Shown one piece after another: positions 23,642-30,632 of a stretch of DNA of 41,268 nt. Each line of letters begins with the position of its first letter. Positions within the stretch are counted from its first letter, which is position 1. Source of the DNA: a virus. Position numbers and translations under genes: made by a program. The notes under the pieces were generated by a model, which searched no databases, had not been told where the DNA came from, and worked only from the letters and a program-made list of their open reading frames with translations. The stretch is taken from positions 1 through 41,268 of the IMG/VR virus record IMGVR_UViG_3300037587_000413. One strand, written 5' to 3'.

Positions 23642-23725
23642 TTAAACTAACGTGAATGTGCTTGTAGCATCCGATACATTCGGATTAGTTACGTCTAATT
23701 CGCTAGGGACTATTAATTCAGCCAT
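23642..23725 (-). CDS. Tiny hypothetical protein
   Basis: A 27-aa frame beginning one base after the stop of the next upstream mini-frame. It is acidic, without motif. Included because it completes a chain of close-packed start and stop codons, with weak support otherwise. Confidence 0.3.
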   Translation of the reverse strand: MAELIVPSELDVTNPNVSDATSTFTLV

Positions 23726-23726
23726 G

Positions 23727-23780
23727 TTACCGATCGCCCTTTCTTTCGTTGATTGCCGCTACTGATTCACGTTTAATCAT
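23727..23780 (-). CDS. Tiny hypothetical protein
   Basis: A 17-aa frame whose ATG overlaps the stop of the 23777-24073 gene (ATGA). It contains AAINERKGDR. Only the overlap arrangement supports it. Confidence 0.25.
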   Translation of the reverse strand: MIKRESVAAINERKGDR

Positions 23781-24073
23781 GATAACCAATCTATACCAAA
23801 ATAAGCGGCTGCTGATAAAATAACGGCGGCTATAAGTAGTGGTATTTTGCTCACTATCCCACCAACAGTTTTATCGATGTGTGATTGCCATCGCCTAACT
23901 CGATTTAATGGCTCACGATTCAATTTAATAAAATCAATAAACTCTTGGTTTTTTATCTCTTGTGTTTTTTCTCTTTCTACTCGTCCAGACTCAATAGCGA
24001 CTAATTGATTGACCGCGCTTGTTAGCGCGTCCTGACCTTTGATTAGTTGCTCTAATAATACGGTATCACTCAT
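23777..24073 (-). CDS. Membrane-anchored coiled-coil protein, lysis-region candidate
   Basis: A 98-aa protein. Residues 1-55 are charged and helical, and residues about 75-95 form one hydrophobic segment (IPLLIAAVILSAAAYFG). This gives a tail-anchored inner-membrane protein with a cytoplasmic coiled coil. It lies among other membrane proteins upstream of terS. It may be an antiholin or lysis regulator. A spanin is less likely because the membrane segment is C-terminal. Confidence 0.65.
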   Translation of the reverse strand: MSDTVLLEQLIKGQDALTSAVNQLVAIESGRVEREKTQEIKNQEFIDFIKLNREPLNRVRRWQSHIDKTVGGIVSKIPLLIAAVILSAAAYFGIDWLS

Positions 24074-24299
24074 CTTTTTGCCTGCGTTTATCGAGTTGCT
24101 TTAAAGGAATTATAACAAATAAATGAATGATTGTAATTAATACCAGACCAACGGCATACAATGTCAACACTTGCGCCCAAATATTTTCGTAATGACTGCC
24201 ATCTAATAAGTGAGCTAATGATATAAATATGAATAACCATTTCAAAGTAGATGTAATAGTTATAAGTAAACGTCTCAGTTTCTCCATAAAAATAAGCAT
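24066..24299 (-). CDS. Small two-TM membrane protein (overlapping frame)
   Basis: A 77-aa protein from ATG 24299, or 73 aa from ATG 24287. Two hydrophobic segments (about 10-30 and 40-65) are followed by a charged tail (KRRQKDE), a topology common in class II holins. It overlaps the 168-aa membrane protein in a different frame for 212 bases, and its end overlaps the next gene by eight bases. Spacing favours real translation of both frames. Confidence 0.55.
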   Translation of the reverse strand: MLIFMEKLRRLLITITSTLKWLFIFISLAHLLDGSHYENIWAQVLTLYAVGLVLITIIHLFVIIPLKQLDKRRQKDE

Positions 24300-24594
24300 C
24301 TGCTGACATCCATAGGTAAAAAGTTAGCGCGAAGCCAACTGATAGTATTGTTTTTAGTTTTAATCTGTCAATTATACACCAATATAGCGCGCAATATATA
24401 ATCGAGTACCCGAGGTAAAAAGCTGGCTGTGTTAGGTGATCGAATATTGCTATGCTCCCATACAGCTCAGAAATGAAAAAAGCCACTAGAAAGCGGCTAT
24501 CTTTGATTGTTAGAATTAAGTAACAGATGAATATAAAGTTACTTACGTTTTCATTGGTAATAACTAAGTTTGAAGCATTAAAGAAAATATTCAT
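24088..24594 (-). CDS. Polytopic membrane protein
   Basis: A 168-aa protein with about five hydrophobic segments between residues 15 and 140, rich in Tyr, Phe and Ile. Similar multi-span proteins occur in the lysis/packaging region of marine gammaproteobacterial phages, but no function is known. The last 25-30 residues look less natural and coincide with the overlapping small membrane gene. ATG 24594 lies six bases after the tiny basic frame region at 24600-24645. Confidence 0.65.
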   Translation of the reverse strand: MNIFFNASNLVITNENVSNFIFICYLILTIKDSRFLVAFFISELYGSIAIFDHLTQPAFYLGYSIIYCALYWCIIDRLKLKTILSVGFALTFYLWMSADAYFYGETETFTYNYYIYFEMVIHIYIISSLIRWQSLRKYLGASVDIVCRWSGINYNHSFICYNSFKATR

Positions 24595-24683
24595 TGCTAT
24601 TTCTTTTTAGTGCCGCCGTTTCTACGCCTTTTTGAAGTTGCCATTGTGATAGTATCTCCGTCATTAGATTAGCCTTTATTCTA

Positions 24684-25049
24684 TCACTTCTTCATGCCAA
24701 TTAGGAAGTAAAACGCCATTAGCCCGTTAATGAGTAGGTTGATATCACTTTGCATAAAAGTTGATACGTCACCCGCAAGCAGTATGCAAGACTCGAAATC
24801 TAATACCCTACCGCATATAGTCGATATAAGCCAAGTGTTAGCTAATAAAAACCACTCTATTGTGATTAGTATTGCCATCATACGTCTTGTTGGGCTTTGG
24901 TGCTTGGTCGCTACTGCATGGTCAAGTATGAATTTTGCTTGCTCTTTTGGCGTCCAATCAGTACCCGCGATCTTATCAACTATTTTTAAAGCTGTGTTAG
25001 CTACGCCGTCAAAACCAAATAAAGCTTTTATTCCTGCAAATATACCCAT
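24684..25049 (-). CDS. Holin-like protein (3-TM, GTA_holin type)
   Basis: A 121-aa protein. The N-terminal amphipathic part (GIFAGIKALFGFDGVA) is followed by SPTRRMMAILITIEWFLL, the conserved RR-M-A-first-TM signature of three-TM phage and gene-transfer-agent holins. Later hydrophobic segments lie at about 75-92 and 103-118. GAGAGG-type ribosome site precedes ATG 25049. It likely forms the inner-membrane lesion that releases the lysis enzyme. Confidence 0.7.
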   Translation of the reverse strand: MGIFAGIKALFGFDGVANTALKIVDKIAGTDWTPKEQAKFILDHAVATKHQSPTRRMMAILITIEWFLLANTWLISTICGRVLDFESCILLAGDVSTFMQSDINLLINGLMAFYFLIGMKK

Positions 25050-25287
25050 AACGACCTCTCTATTTAATTATCTATTATAACATAACCCTTACCGGCACAG
25101 TGGGTCAATCTGCATAAAGGAATTTCACCCGCCGTACTCATTCATTGTGATCAACAGTCCAAGCAATCAAGGAGTGTGATAGAAATAGTTGCATATTAAT
25201 ATCACATTGCTCTTAAGGTACTGTTGCAACCTGTGCTTACTTTATTACTTCAGCACTCGCATGAGAATACACGGAGGAGAATTCATC
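25050..25287. other. Intergenic gap of 238 bp with an inverted repeat
   Basis: No convincing gene is seen on either strand. It holds the holin promoter (below) and TGTGATA (25175-25181) paired with TATCACA (25200-25206), a 7-bp inverted repeat with an 18-base loop. The rest shows no structure that can be named. Confidence 0.5.
25074..25082 (-). promoter_or_regulatory. Extended -10 promoter before the holin and late block
   Basis: On the minus strand TGTTATAAT, an extended -10 with perfect TATAAT, stands 25 bases upstream of ATG 25049. No clear -35 hexamer. It resembles the one at 11478 (TGATATAAT), so both may belong to a late promoter class helped by an activator. Confidence 0.5.
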
Positions 25288-25446
25288 TTAACTCACCCCT
25301 ACTTTTTGTGCAGCTTCCTCAGTTAAAAAATAAATTGCATACTCTTCTTTTAAGAAGAAAGTATTTGGTTGGTCTACTAAAAACCATCTGTCAGTAGATT
25401 TGCCATCAACAACTAAGGGGTTATTTATAACTTTATCTTCAAACAT
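25288..25446 (-). CDS. Small hypothetical protein
   Basis: A 52-aa protein with GAGGTG just before ATG 25446. It is mixed in charge, with a run DRWFLVDQPNTFFLKEEYAIYFLTEEAA that looks like a compact alpha/beta unit. The leader (AATAGAGGTGAGT) is again related to the recurrent leader. Not recognised. Confidence 0.6.
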   Translation of the reverse strand: MFEDKVINNPLVVDGKSTDRWFLVDQPNTFFLKEEYAIYFLTEEAAQKVGVS

Positions 25447-25457
25447 ACTCACCTCTA

Positions 25458-25607
25458 TTATTTACTCGAAATATTAATTATTTCCTGCCAATCTTTATGG
25501 TTTTTATCGCAATGCTTAGTCGCTAAAACTAAAAGCCTATCGCGCTGAGCTTCTAATTCTATAGCCTTGGCAAAACATGCTTTTATGTTATTAATTAATT
25601 CAGACAT
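25458..25607 (-). CDS. Small helical hypothetical protein
   Basis: A 49-aa helical protein (ELINNIKACFAKAIELEAQ). Its start overlaps the stop of the upstream mini-gene by eight bases, with GAGGTGATCA as ribosome site. Function unknown. Confidence 0.6.
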   Translation of the reverse strand: MSELINNIKACFAKAIELEAQRDRLLVLATKHCDKNHKDWQEIINISSK

Positions 25608-25749
25608 TGATCACCTCACCCAATAATTTTAAATAATGATAATAGCTAATACCACCAATGATCGCATAAGCCGCGTATTTCAAACAGAATAGGCGGAAAG
25701 TTGCTAGTGGTACTTGTCTTATTACTTCACCGTTGCTGTTGAATTTCAT
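25600..25749 (-). CDS. Small single-TM protein
   Basis: A 49-aa protein: polar start, RLFCLKYAAYAIIGGISYYHYL hydrophobic segment at about residues 19-41, then a short tail. GGAG precedes ATG 25749. Inner-membrane location predicted. It overlaps the next gene. Function unknown. Confidence 0.55.
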   Translation of the reverse strand: MKFNSNGEVIRQVPLATFRLFCLKYAAYAIIGGISYYHYLKLLGEVINV

Positions 25750-25781
25750 GATGACTCCTGTTTATCTTTAAAGTCCTACTT

Positions 25782-25934
25782 TTAAACAATTGGTTTAATC
25801 CAAACAAATTCGCCTTTAGCACATCGGTAATAATGTCTAGGCGCTTTGCTCGTAGATAGTCTTTCTCGCCAATAAGAATGAGTTTGGAAAGCTCTACTAA
25901 TTTTGTGCTTGTTTCTGGCAATTAACTTTTTCAT
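25782..25934 (-). CDS. Small basic protein
   Basis: A 50-aa basic, aromatic-rich protein (HSYWRERLSTSKAPRHYYR) with ATG 25934 after AAAGTAGGCTGAT, a variant of the recurrent leader. A longer alternative frame from TTG 25921 in another phase is considered a shadow because it lacks a ribosome site. Function unknown. Confidence 0.5.
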   Translation of the reverse strand: MKKLIARNKHKISRAFQTHSYWRERLSTSKAPRHYYRCAKGEFVWIKPIV

Positions 25935-25940
25935 ATCAGC

Positions 25941-26063
25941 CTACTTTAAAATACGTTTTATTTTATTTGTGAATTCAATTATCTCATCAGTAAATAAAAT
26001 AGCTAAACAACCAAATCCACCAATCAAGACAAAACCAAGTTTTATTAATTCGTAATCACTCAT
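25941..26063 (-). CDS. Tiny single-TM protein
   Basis: A 40-aa protein: SDYELIKLG, then a hydrophobic FVLIGGFGCLAILF segment, then a basic tail. ATG 26063 follows GAGGTGAGT in a copy of the recurrent leader and lies eight bases after the methyltransferase stop. Function unknown. Confidence 0.55.
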   Translation of the reverse strand: MSDYELIKLGFVLIGGFGCLAILFTDEIIEFTNKIKRILK

Positions 26064-26089
26064 ACTCACCTCTACTTTAATATAATTGA
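26064..26089 (-). repeat. Recurrent gene leader (copy 5, minus strand)
   Basis: Minus strand TATATTAAAGTAGAGGTGAG then T and ATG 26063. Differs by only a few bases from the plus-strand leader at 2090. It covers the last codons of the methyltransferase gene. Confidence 0.7.
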
Positions 26090-27250
26090 TTTAAAGATAT
26101 GGGCGATCACTTCCATCGTCCAACCATTGCCACACATTTTGTATAACTGCGTGTTGCTAATACCAGCACTTAACAATGTATCTATATGATGCTCTGGCAC
26201 TGTTTGAAGCCTAAAGCATTCGCGGGGTGTTAGTTTTCTGTAATATAACCCATCAGACAAATGGTTGTTATCTTGCCATGAGTTTGCACTCATACACGGG
26301 GTTTTTCCGTCCAAGGCCCGATCACCTCCAGGGTTATTACCTCGAGGTTTTTGTTTGATTAATACTTTTGGTGCATGTGAGCATGTAACAGTATCGGTTT
26401 TTTCGGCGCCTTCTTTTAATATCCTGCCGATTTCGCTCAATCCAGTTTTCCGATCGTCGCCACGATGCGGACTAAATCCTCTGTCATTTTCTGTCACGCC
26501 GGCGACACGGTTATTGTCAGCTAGATTGAATATTTCTTGCTCGCCGGAAGAGTTGCATTTGATGTAATCTCCCTGTCTACCGTTTTTTACATATTCATTA
26601 GCACATAAATTTACGGCTTTATCCTTCGGCTCATCAACTAAGCATTTACGCCCTTTTTGCCTGGATGAAAACTTATCGCTCATTACTGTTGCATCACAGG
26701 TGCCGTATTCAACAATATCAGCAAGTACTATGCCTTTATCTTCTGGTTGCTCAACCTTAAAGTTGGTCCAGTAATAACGTTTTCGATTCTGTGCAGATAC
26801 CAAGGCGCTATCGATTAAAATTTTGTGTACGTGACCCAGTGCGTTTTCAGTATGAGTAGTGATATATTGCTCAAACTCTTTTTTCATTTTCACATTTTCA
26901 ATTAAGAAATTAACCTTAGGGTTGTAGTGCTTGATGTGTTTAATAATATCGAGTAGGAACCAGAACAGCATTCCTCGCTCGTCTTTATCGGCAAGCTGAT
27001 TACCAGCCGGTGACCACGGTTGACAAGGAAAACCACCAGTAACCAAATCAATACTAGCCCAATCGATATCCCACTCGCGCCAATTGGTGATATCACCTAA
27101 TTGAATCGTACCAGGGAAAAGCGCCTGTGTTGCCTGGTTAGCGTATTTATCAATTTCACTTGAATAACGCTTGCCTACCTCAACACCTAATGACTCTAAC
27201 GCCATTGCGCCAAAACTCATTCCGTTGAATAGACTTAATTTATTTATCAT
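26072..27250 (-). CDS. DNA cytosine-5 methyltransferase
   Basis: A 392-aa protein with the ordered C5-MTase motifs: I LFNGMSFGAMALESLG (7-22), IV GFPCQPWS (73-80, catalytic Cys76), VI ENV (118-120), VIII QNRKR (154-158), IX RKLTPRECFRLQ and X GNGWTMEVIAHIF near the C-terminus. It transfers a methyl group from S-adenosylmethionine to C5 of cytosine. The 'NGMS' form of motif I and the ECFRLQTVPEHH variant resemble phage-encoded orphan enzymes. No restriction partner is encoded nearby, so it most likely protects phage DNA. The target-recognition region (about 185-330) is long, Lys/Asn-rich. Confidence 0.92.
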   Translation of the reverse strand: MINKLSLFNGMSFGAMALESLGVEVGKRYSSEIDKYANQATQALFPGTIQLGDITNWREWDIDWASIDLVTGGFPCQPWSPAGNQLADKDERGMLFWFLLDIIKHIKHYNPKVNFLIENVKMKKEFEQYITTHTENALGHVHKILIDSALVSAQNRKRYYWTNFKVEQPEDKGIVLADIVEYGTCDATVMSDKFSSRQKGRKCLVDEPKDKAVNLCANEYVKNGRQGDYIKCNSSGEQEIFNLADNNRVAGVTENDRGFSPHRGDDRKTGLSEIGRILKEGAEKTDTVTCSHAPKVLIKQKPRGNNPGGDRALDGKTPCMSANSWQDNNHLSDGLYYRKLTPRECFRLQTVPEHHIDTLLSAGISNTQLYKMCGNGWTMEVIAHIFKSIILK

Positions 27251-27338
27251 TATTCATCCTTTTTCTATTTAAGTTTACTTTCACATTAATAGACATAAAT
27301 ATAACTAACTATGCCCGTTAACCCTCGTTTTGTTCGTA

Positions 27339-27369
27339 ATTATAAAGTCTATATTCAAATATAGATCAA
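27339..27369 (-). promoter_or_regulatory. Methyltransferase promoter with operator-like dyad
   Basis: On the minus strand TATAAT (27339-27344) stands 89 bases upstream of the gene's ATG, with TTGATC as the only -35-like hexamer at a 19-base spacing. Between them lies CTATATT-TG-AATATAG (27349-27364), a perfect 7-bp dyad that could bind a repressor. The downstream leader is AT-rich without other signal. Confidence 0.5.
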
Positions 27370-27371
27370 GC

Positions 27372-27782
27372 TTACCTCATGGTTATAGCTGACATGCTAA
27401 CAGGATTAAAATGTGTGATAGTTAGCGTGAATGGATTATCACCGACATATTCAACGAGCTTATCACACGCGATTTTAGACGATAATAAATTTAAATAAGT
27501 ATCTATTCCCATACCTAAGCCAGTACAGCCTAATAAGTCTAAAACCGTTGTTGCTGGGTGTATTTCAATAAACGTTCTATTGACCACAGCTTGAATAGCA
27601 AAATATTGATGTCTGCCGGTTTTATCTCGATGAACCATATAAGTTCCTTCAGGTATACAGCTTTCATTAATCTTATTGTGAAGCCACGGCAATTCCAACG
27701 TGTGAACCTTAAAATCATCGTGAACTAATACGCCTATTGTTTTTGTAGGTAAGTAGCTTCTTACCTGTGTGAAGTGTTTCAT
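27372..27782 (-). CDS. DUF5675 family protein, possible cell-wall/lysis enzyme
   Basis: A 136-aa protein. The order HTLELPW...ESCIPEGTYMVHR...FIEIHPATTVLDLLGCTGLG matches the DUF5675 family, which keeps N..SCIP.G.Y and IHP...D..GC..LG. The H...GC pair recalls the catalytic pair of L,D-transpeptidases, so an activity on peptidoglycan is conceivable. No standard endolysin is seen elsewhere in the genome, which makes this the best candidate, although it lies apart from the holin. It overlaps the upstream HTH gene by four bases. Confidence 0.7.
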   Translation of the reverse strand: MKHFTQVRSYLPTKTIGVLVHDDFKVHTLELPWLHNKINESCIPEGTYMVHRDKTGRHQYFAIQAVVNRTFIEIHPATTVLDLLGCTGLGMGIDTYLNLLSSKIACDKLVEYVGDNPFTLTITHFNPVSMSAITMR

Positions 27783-28018
27783 AAATCCTCCGTTGCTTCT
27801 TCAAGTTTAATTCTACGCCTCTGCCTAAGAAGCGTGTTAGTGGTTAATCCAAATTTACGCTCATATCCGCGTGATGTCATGCCAGATTTAAACCAGTGAT
27901 TAATTAATTCTTTCGCCTGGTCGAGTGTAAATAAAGATTTGCCGTTGCGATTATATTTGATGTCAAAACCTTTTTTAGACCTCGCGATGTTTTGTGGGTT
28001 TAAATCTGATGAGTTCAT
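27779..28018 (-). CDS. HTH DNA-binding protein
   Basis: A 79-aa basic protein. FTLDQAKELINHWFKSGMTSRGYERKFGLTTNTLLRQRRRIK has the length and pattern of a helix-turn-helix (transposase-like/Myb-like type), ending in a strongly basic helix. CGGAG precedes ATG 28018. It could regulate the adjacent DUF5675 and methyltransferase genes. Confidence 0.65.
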   Translation of the reverse strand: MNSSDLNPQNIARSKKGFDIKYNRNGKSLFTLDQAKELINHWFKSGMTSRGYERKFGLTTNTLLRQRRRIKLEEATEDL

Positions 28019-28050
28019 ATAATTACTCCGGTTAATTTGTTTATATCCTG

Positions 28051-28161
28051 TTAGTAGTTAAATAAGGCTATCATTGTTACCGTATACCAAATGACCAATA
28101 TGCCAATTTGAATATAAAAATTTCTTTTGAGTCTCTTTTGAATATCATCGAAAACCTTCAT
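28051..28161 (-). CDS. Tiny single-TM protein
   Basis: A 36-aa frame: a basic start (MKVFDDIQKRLKRNF), then a hydrophobic YIQIGILVIWYTVTMIALF segment. AAGGAT precedes ATG 28161. Follows the recombination genes by a few bases. Function unknown. Confidence 0.5.
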   Translation of the reverse strand: MKVFDDIQKRLKRNFYIQIGILVIWYTVTMIALFNY

Positions 28162-28172
28162 TTTATCTATCC

Positions 28173-29198
28173 TTAATAGTTAATTGAGCAATGATCAATA
28201 TCACCATGAGATAGTGCCTGAACAATTTCAACGGCCTTTTCTGCATCTATGCCAAGCGCCATCAATGACTTTTTAGCTGCTCCTTTAATTTTACTAACAT
28301 GACGGTTATTACTCGCTCGTTTATCATCCTTGGCTTTTTGTTCGTCAATAGCTTTTTGTTGTCTTGCTTGCTCGGCTAGTCTCGCTTGCTCTGCTGCCGC
28401 TTCTGATTGTTGTTTGGCGTATTCTTCACGCTCAATAGCTTGTTGCTTTTCAGTTTCAATGCGCTGCGCTTCATCTATGAGTCTTTGCTTTTCATCTGCT
28501 GCTTGTGCCTTGGTTGCTGCTTCGTTGGCTACACGGTCAATCTCGACTTGCTGTGCGTCCATTTTCTCTTGCTGTAGTCGCATAGCTTCTTGCTGTTCGT
28601 CTATTTGAATTTGACGTAAACGGTTTTCTTCTGCTAGCTCGGCTTGGCGTTGCTCTTCAGCTTCACGGTTTACTGCTACCATGAGCGCTTCATTTAAAAA
28701 ATCTAACGCGTCTTGTCTTGCTTTGCACGCATCAGCACCGCGATGATAAAAACCTTCTTGCGTGTCGGTTTCTCCGCATTCATCAATAAGTAAAGTTATT
28801 TCATCAGATGACAAACCAACCGCTCGTTGTGGGTAACCATGAAACACATCAATTTTAATTTGTAAATCTGCGTCAAACTTTAACTTCTTATCCTTTTTTT
28901 CTTGATCGACTTTTTTATATGCTGTTTGGTGTGGTTCTTGAATTTCAACTAATAACGCTAACAACTCATTTTTTTTAGTATCTACATTATCACCGCCTTT
29001 TTTCCAATATGCCTTGGCTTCTTTGTGCGCCGCTGTTAGCTCTGTTCTTGCTGGCGTTGTCTCATCAAGCACAAATCGCTTGCTGGCTTCATATCCTTCC
29101 TTTGTTGACATGTCAGGCAAGAAATTACCTAAGTCTTGAATAATGGCAACATTGGCTAATACTTTGTCGAATTTTGCTAAACTGGTTTCTGTACTCAT
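28173..29198 (-). CDS. Coiled-coil protein of the recombination module
   Basis: A 341-aa protein. Residues 1-170 form an alpha-rich domain with ...MSTKEGYEASKRFV and TPARTELTAAHKEAKAYW. Residues about 180-300 are an almost continuous coiled coil rich in Gln, Glu, Ala, and Arg. The basic C-terminal 45 residues (IKGAAKKSLMALGIDAEKAVEIVQAL) may bind DNA or partner protein. Similar proteins accompany single-strand annealing proteins in phages (the DUF1351-like setting), where they may feed nuclease or annealing steps. It overlaps the preceding gene by four bases. Confidence 0.6.
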   Translation of the reverse strand: MSTETSLAKFDKVLANVAIIQDLGNFLPDMSTKEGYEASKRFVLDETTPARTELTAAHKEAKAYWKKGGDNVDTKKNELLALLVEIQEPHQTAYKKVDQEKKDKKLKFDADLQIKIDVFHGYPQRAVGLSSDEITLLIDECGETDTQEGFYHRGADACKARQDALDFLNEALMVAVNREAEEQRQAELAEENRLRQIQIDEQQEAMRLQQEKMDAQQVEIDRVANEAATKAQAADEKQRLIDEAQRIETEKQQAIEREEYAKQQSEAAAEQARLAEQARQQKAIDEQKAKDDKRASNNRHVSKIKGAAKKSLMALGIDAEKAVEIVQALSHGDIDHCSINY

Positions 29199-29962
29199 TT
29201 TTTAATTTCCTTTTTTGGGTTGGCTTTTTCTTCTTTTGCTTTTTGAGCGGCTTTAATTACGGCTAGTTGCTTTTCATAAGCTGCGTTGAATTGTTTTAAG
29301 TATGCGTTTTCGTCTAACTCTAAAAGCCTGCATCGACCTTGTAATTTTGCTTTGTGCTGAACAAAAACAAGATCAAGAGTCCTTTTACTTTTAAGTGCGG
29401 TATAGGTTGATATTTCAGCGCGACACCATTCGTTTAACTCTTCAGTTTTATTCTTAACTTCAACCTGTCTATCTTCAGCTTTGTCAAGAGATTGTGAATA
29501 GCCTATGTGTTCAACATAATTAGGATCATCAAACATACCTAAGAAGATATCCGCATTAAACCCTAGCTCAGAAAGCCCTTTTGTCTTGGCGTTGGTTACT
29601 ACTTTTTTCCGTACTTCTTCATCGATTTTAAAATAACCTTCTTTACCTTGATAACCTTGAGTTTGATACCCTAGCTTTTCGGTTGCGTGAATTGGTATCT
29701 CTCCGCGTTGACCTTCGTAGATGAAAAATAATATTGCATCGTAATCAAGTAAGATGCTTGTGCCTACGGTCTTCTCATTGAAGACTTCAGAGCCTATCAC
29801 TACACCCCAACCAATACCTTGAATACCAAACTGTTCAGTCGCTTTTTTAAACTGCGACATTGGCGTTATGGAGGTGAATTTATATTTGCCTTTTTCTGCT
29901 GGCTTCGTGTATTGTAAATCCGTCTCTGAAACTTCATTCCAAAGTTTTAAATTATCACTCAT
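29195..29962 (-). CDS. Putative single-strand annealing protein (Sak/Rad52-like)
   Basis: A 255-aa protein. The start LWNEVSETDLQYTKPAEKGKY, then KATEQFGIQGIGWGV and, further on, TKGLSELGFNADIFLGMFDD form the pattern of phage proteins that align with annealing recombinases: LW..V..TDP..TK, AT..FG..G.GWG and L...GF.ADIFLG. The C-terminal third is charged and helical. The neighbouring coiled-coil gene and distant ninB and ninG fit a lambda-type annealing pathway. Homology to Rad52 itself cannot be shown here, so the call is provisional. Confidence 0.5.
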   Translation of the reverse strand: MSDNLKLWNEVSETDLQYTKPAEKGKYKFTSITPMSQFKKATEQFGIQGIGWGVVIGSEVFNEKTVGTSILLDYDAILFFIYEGQRGEIPIHATEKLGYQTQGYQGKEGYFKIDEEVRKKVVTNAKTKGLSELGFNADIFLGMFDDPNYVEHIGYSQSLDKAEDRQVEVKNKTEELNEWCRAEISTYTALKSKRTLDLVFVQHKAKLQGRCRLLELDENAYLKQFNAAYEKQLAVIKAAQKAKEEKANPKKEIKK

Positions 29963-30225
29963 AATTTCTCAGCCTCTTCCTCTTCGCTAATTATTTGATC
30001 GATTATTGCCGCTGAATTGCTTGGCTCAGTTGTTGACCATAAATCAAATTGCTCGGTATGTAGCCAATCGATAACTTCTTGCTCGTTAAATCTGTCAGAA
30101 GTATAGATTTTCAATTCTGTTTTATCGAAACCCTTACACGCTTTAATCATTGACTCGCTGCGAGTTACTATGATTAATTTATCAAGTGGCGGAGGGTTAA
30201 TGTTTACCGTTAAATATTCAATCAC
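29959..30225 (-). CDS. Hypothetical small acidic protein
   Basis: An 88-aa acidic protein beginning at ATG 30225 with GGAG upstream. It looks alpha/beta (KLIIVTRSES, DRFNEQEVIDWLHTEQFDLW) and ends in an acidic run (SEEEEAEKL). It overlaps the annealing-protein gene by four bases, so the two are co-translated. Possibly a partner protein. Not recognised. Confidence 0.65.
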   Translation of the reverse strand: MIEYLTVNINPPPLDKLIIVTRSESMIKACKGFDKTELKIYTSDRFNEQEVIDWLHTEQFDLWSTTEPSNSAAIIDQIISEEEEAEKL

Positions 30226-30311
30226 TTTAATCTCCTAATTTGAACGGTTAACTCTGTCTAATTTCTATAGCGCGTAGATAGCAACCGAAAAAAGATATGC
30301 GCTGATACCCT

Positions 30312-30335
30312 TAAAGCCCATCTAGTGACGGGCTT
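30312..30335 (-). terminator. Weak terminator-like hairpin
   Basis: AAGCCC (30314-30319) pairs with GGGCTT (30330-30335) over a 10-base loop. On the minus strand the hairpin lies just after the 30345 stop and is followed by only three Ts. Terminator strength is doubtful. Confidence 0.4.
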
Positions 30336-30344
30336 GGGTGGTGG

Positions 30345-30590
30345 TTAAAATTGCTTGTTTTTCTTTTTGCGACTCTTGGTTAACTCATTGCGACGATTTT
30401 GCTTAAACTTTTGTTTGGTCACTGGTGTTAGGTAGCGCTTAAATCTGTTTGATGGCGTTAGTCGTGTTGATGCTCCTTTTGTGTTTTTCTGGTTTTGAAT
30501 AATTTGCTTTTGGCTTGGCGTTCTAACATCAGGTAAAATTACTGGTTGCCCTGCCGCTAAAAATACAGCTAATAATGCTGATAAACTCAT
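30345..30590 (-). CDS. Small basic protein with hydrophobic N-terminus
   Basis: An 81-aa protein. Residues 2-20 are hydrophobic (LSALLAVFLAAGQPVIL), possibly a signal peptide or anchor, and the rest is very basic, ending KSRKKKNKQ. AAGGAA precedes ATG 30590. Such a layout could be an exported or membrane-tethered nucleic-acid or envelope binder. Not recognised. Confidence 0.55.
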   Translation of the reverse strand: MSLSALLAVFLAAGQPVILPDVRTPSQKQIIQNQKNTKGASTRLTPSNRFKRYLTPVTKQKFKQNRRNELTKSRKKKNKQF

Positions 30591-30632
30591 AATACTTTCC
30601 TTCTTTGTTATCGTTAGTTTGTGTTGATGTGA

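Noticed and set aside
24601-24645. A 15-codon very basic minus-strand frame (MATSKRRRNGG...)
   Set aside because: Too short to support by itself; no overlap with a neighbour's start or stop was found to strengthen it.
25175-25206. CRP site from TGTGAT...ATCACA
   Set aside because: The half-sites are separated by 18 bases instead of 6, so CRP or FNR binding is not expected; noted only as an inverted repeat.
25727-25921. A 64-aa minus-strand frame from a TTG
   Set aside because: It lacks a ribosome site and covers the start and end of better frames (25782-25934 and 25600-25749).
28330-28608. Plus-strand Cys/Ser/Ala-rich 92-aa frame
   Set aside because: Complement of the Gln/Ala-rich coiled coil at 28173-29198; composition is an artefact.
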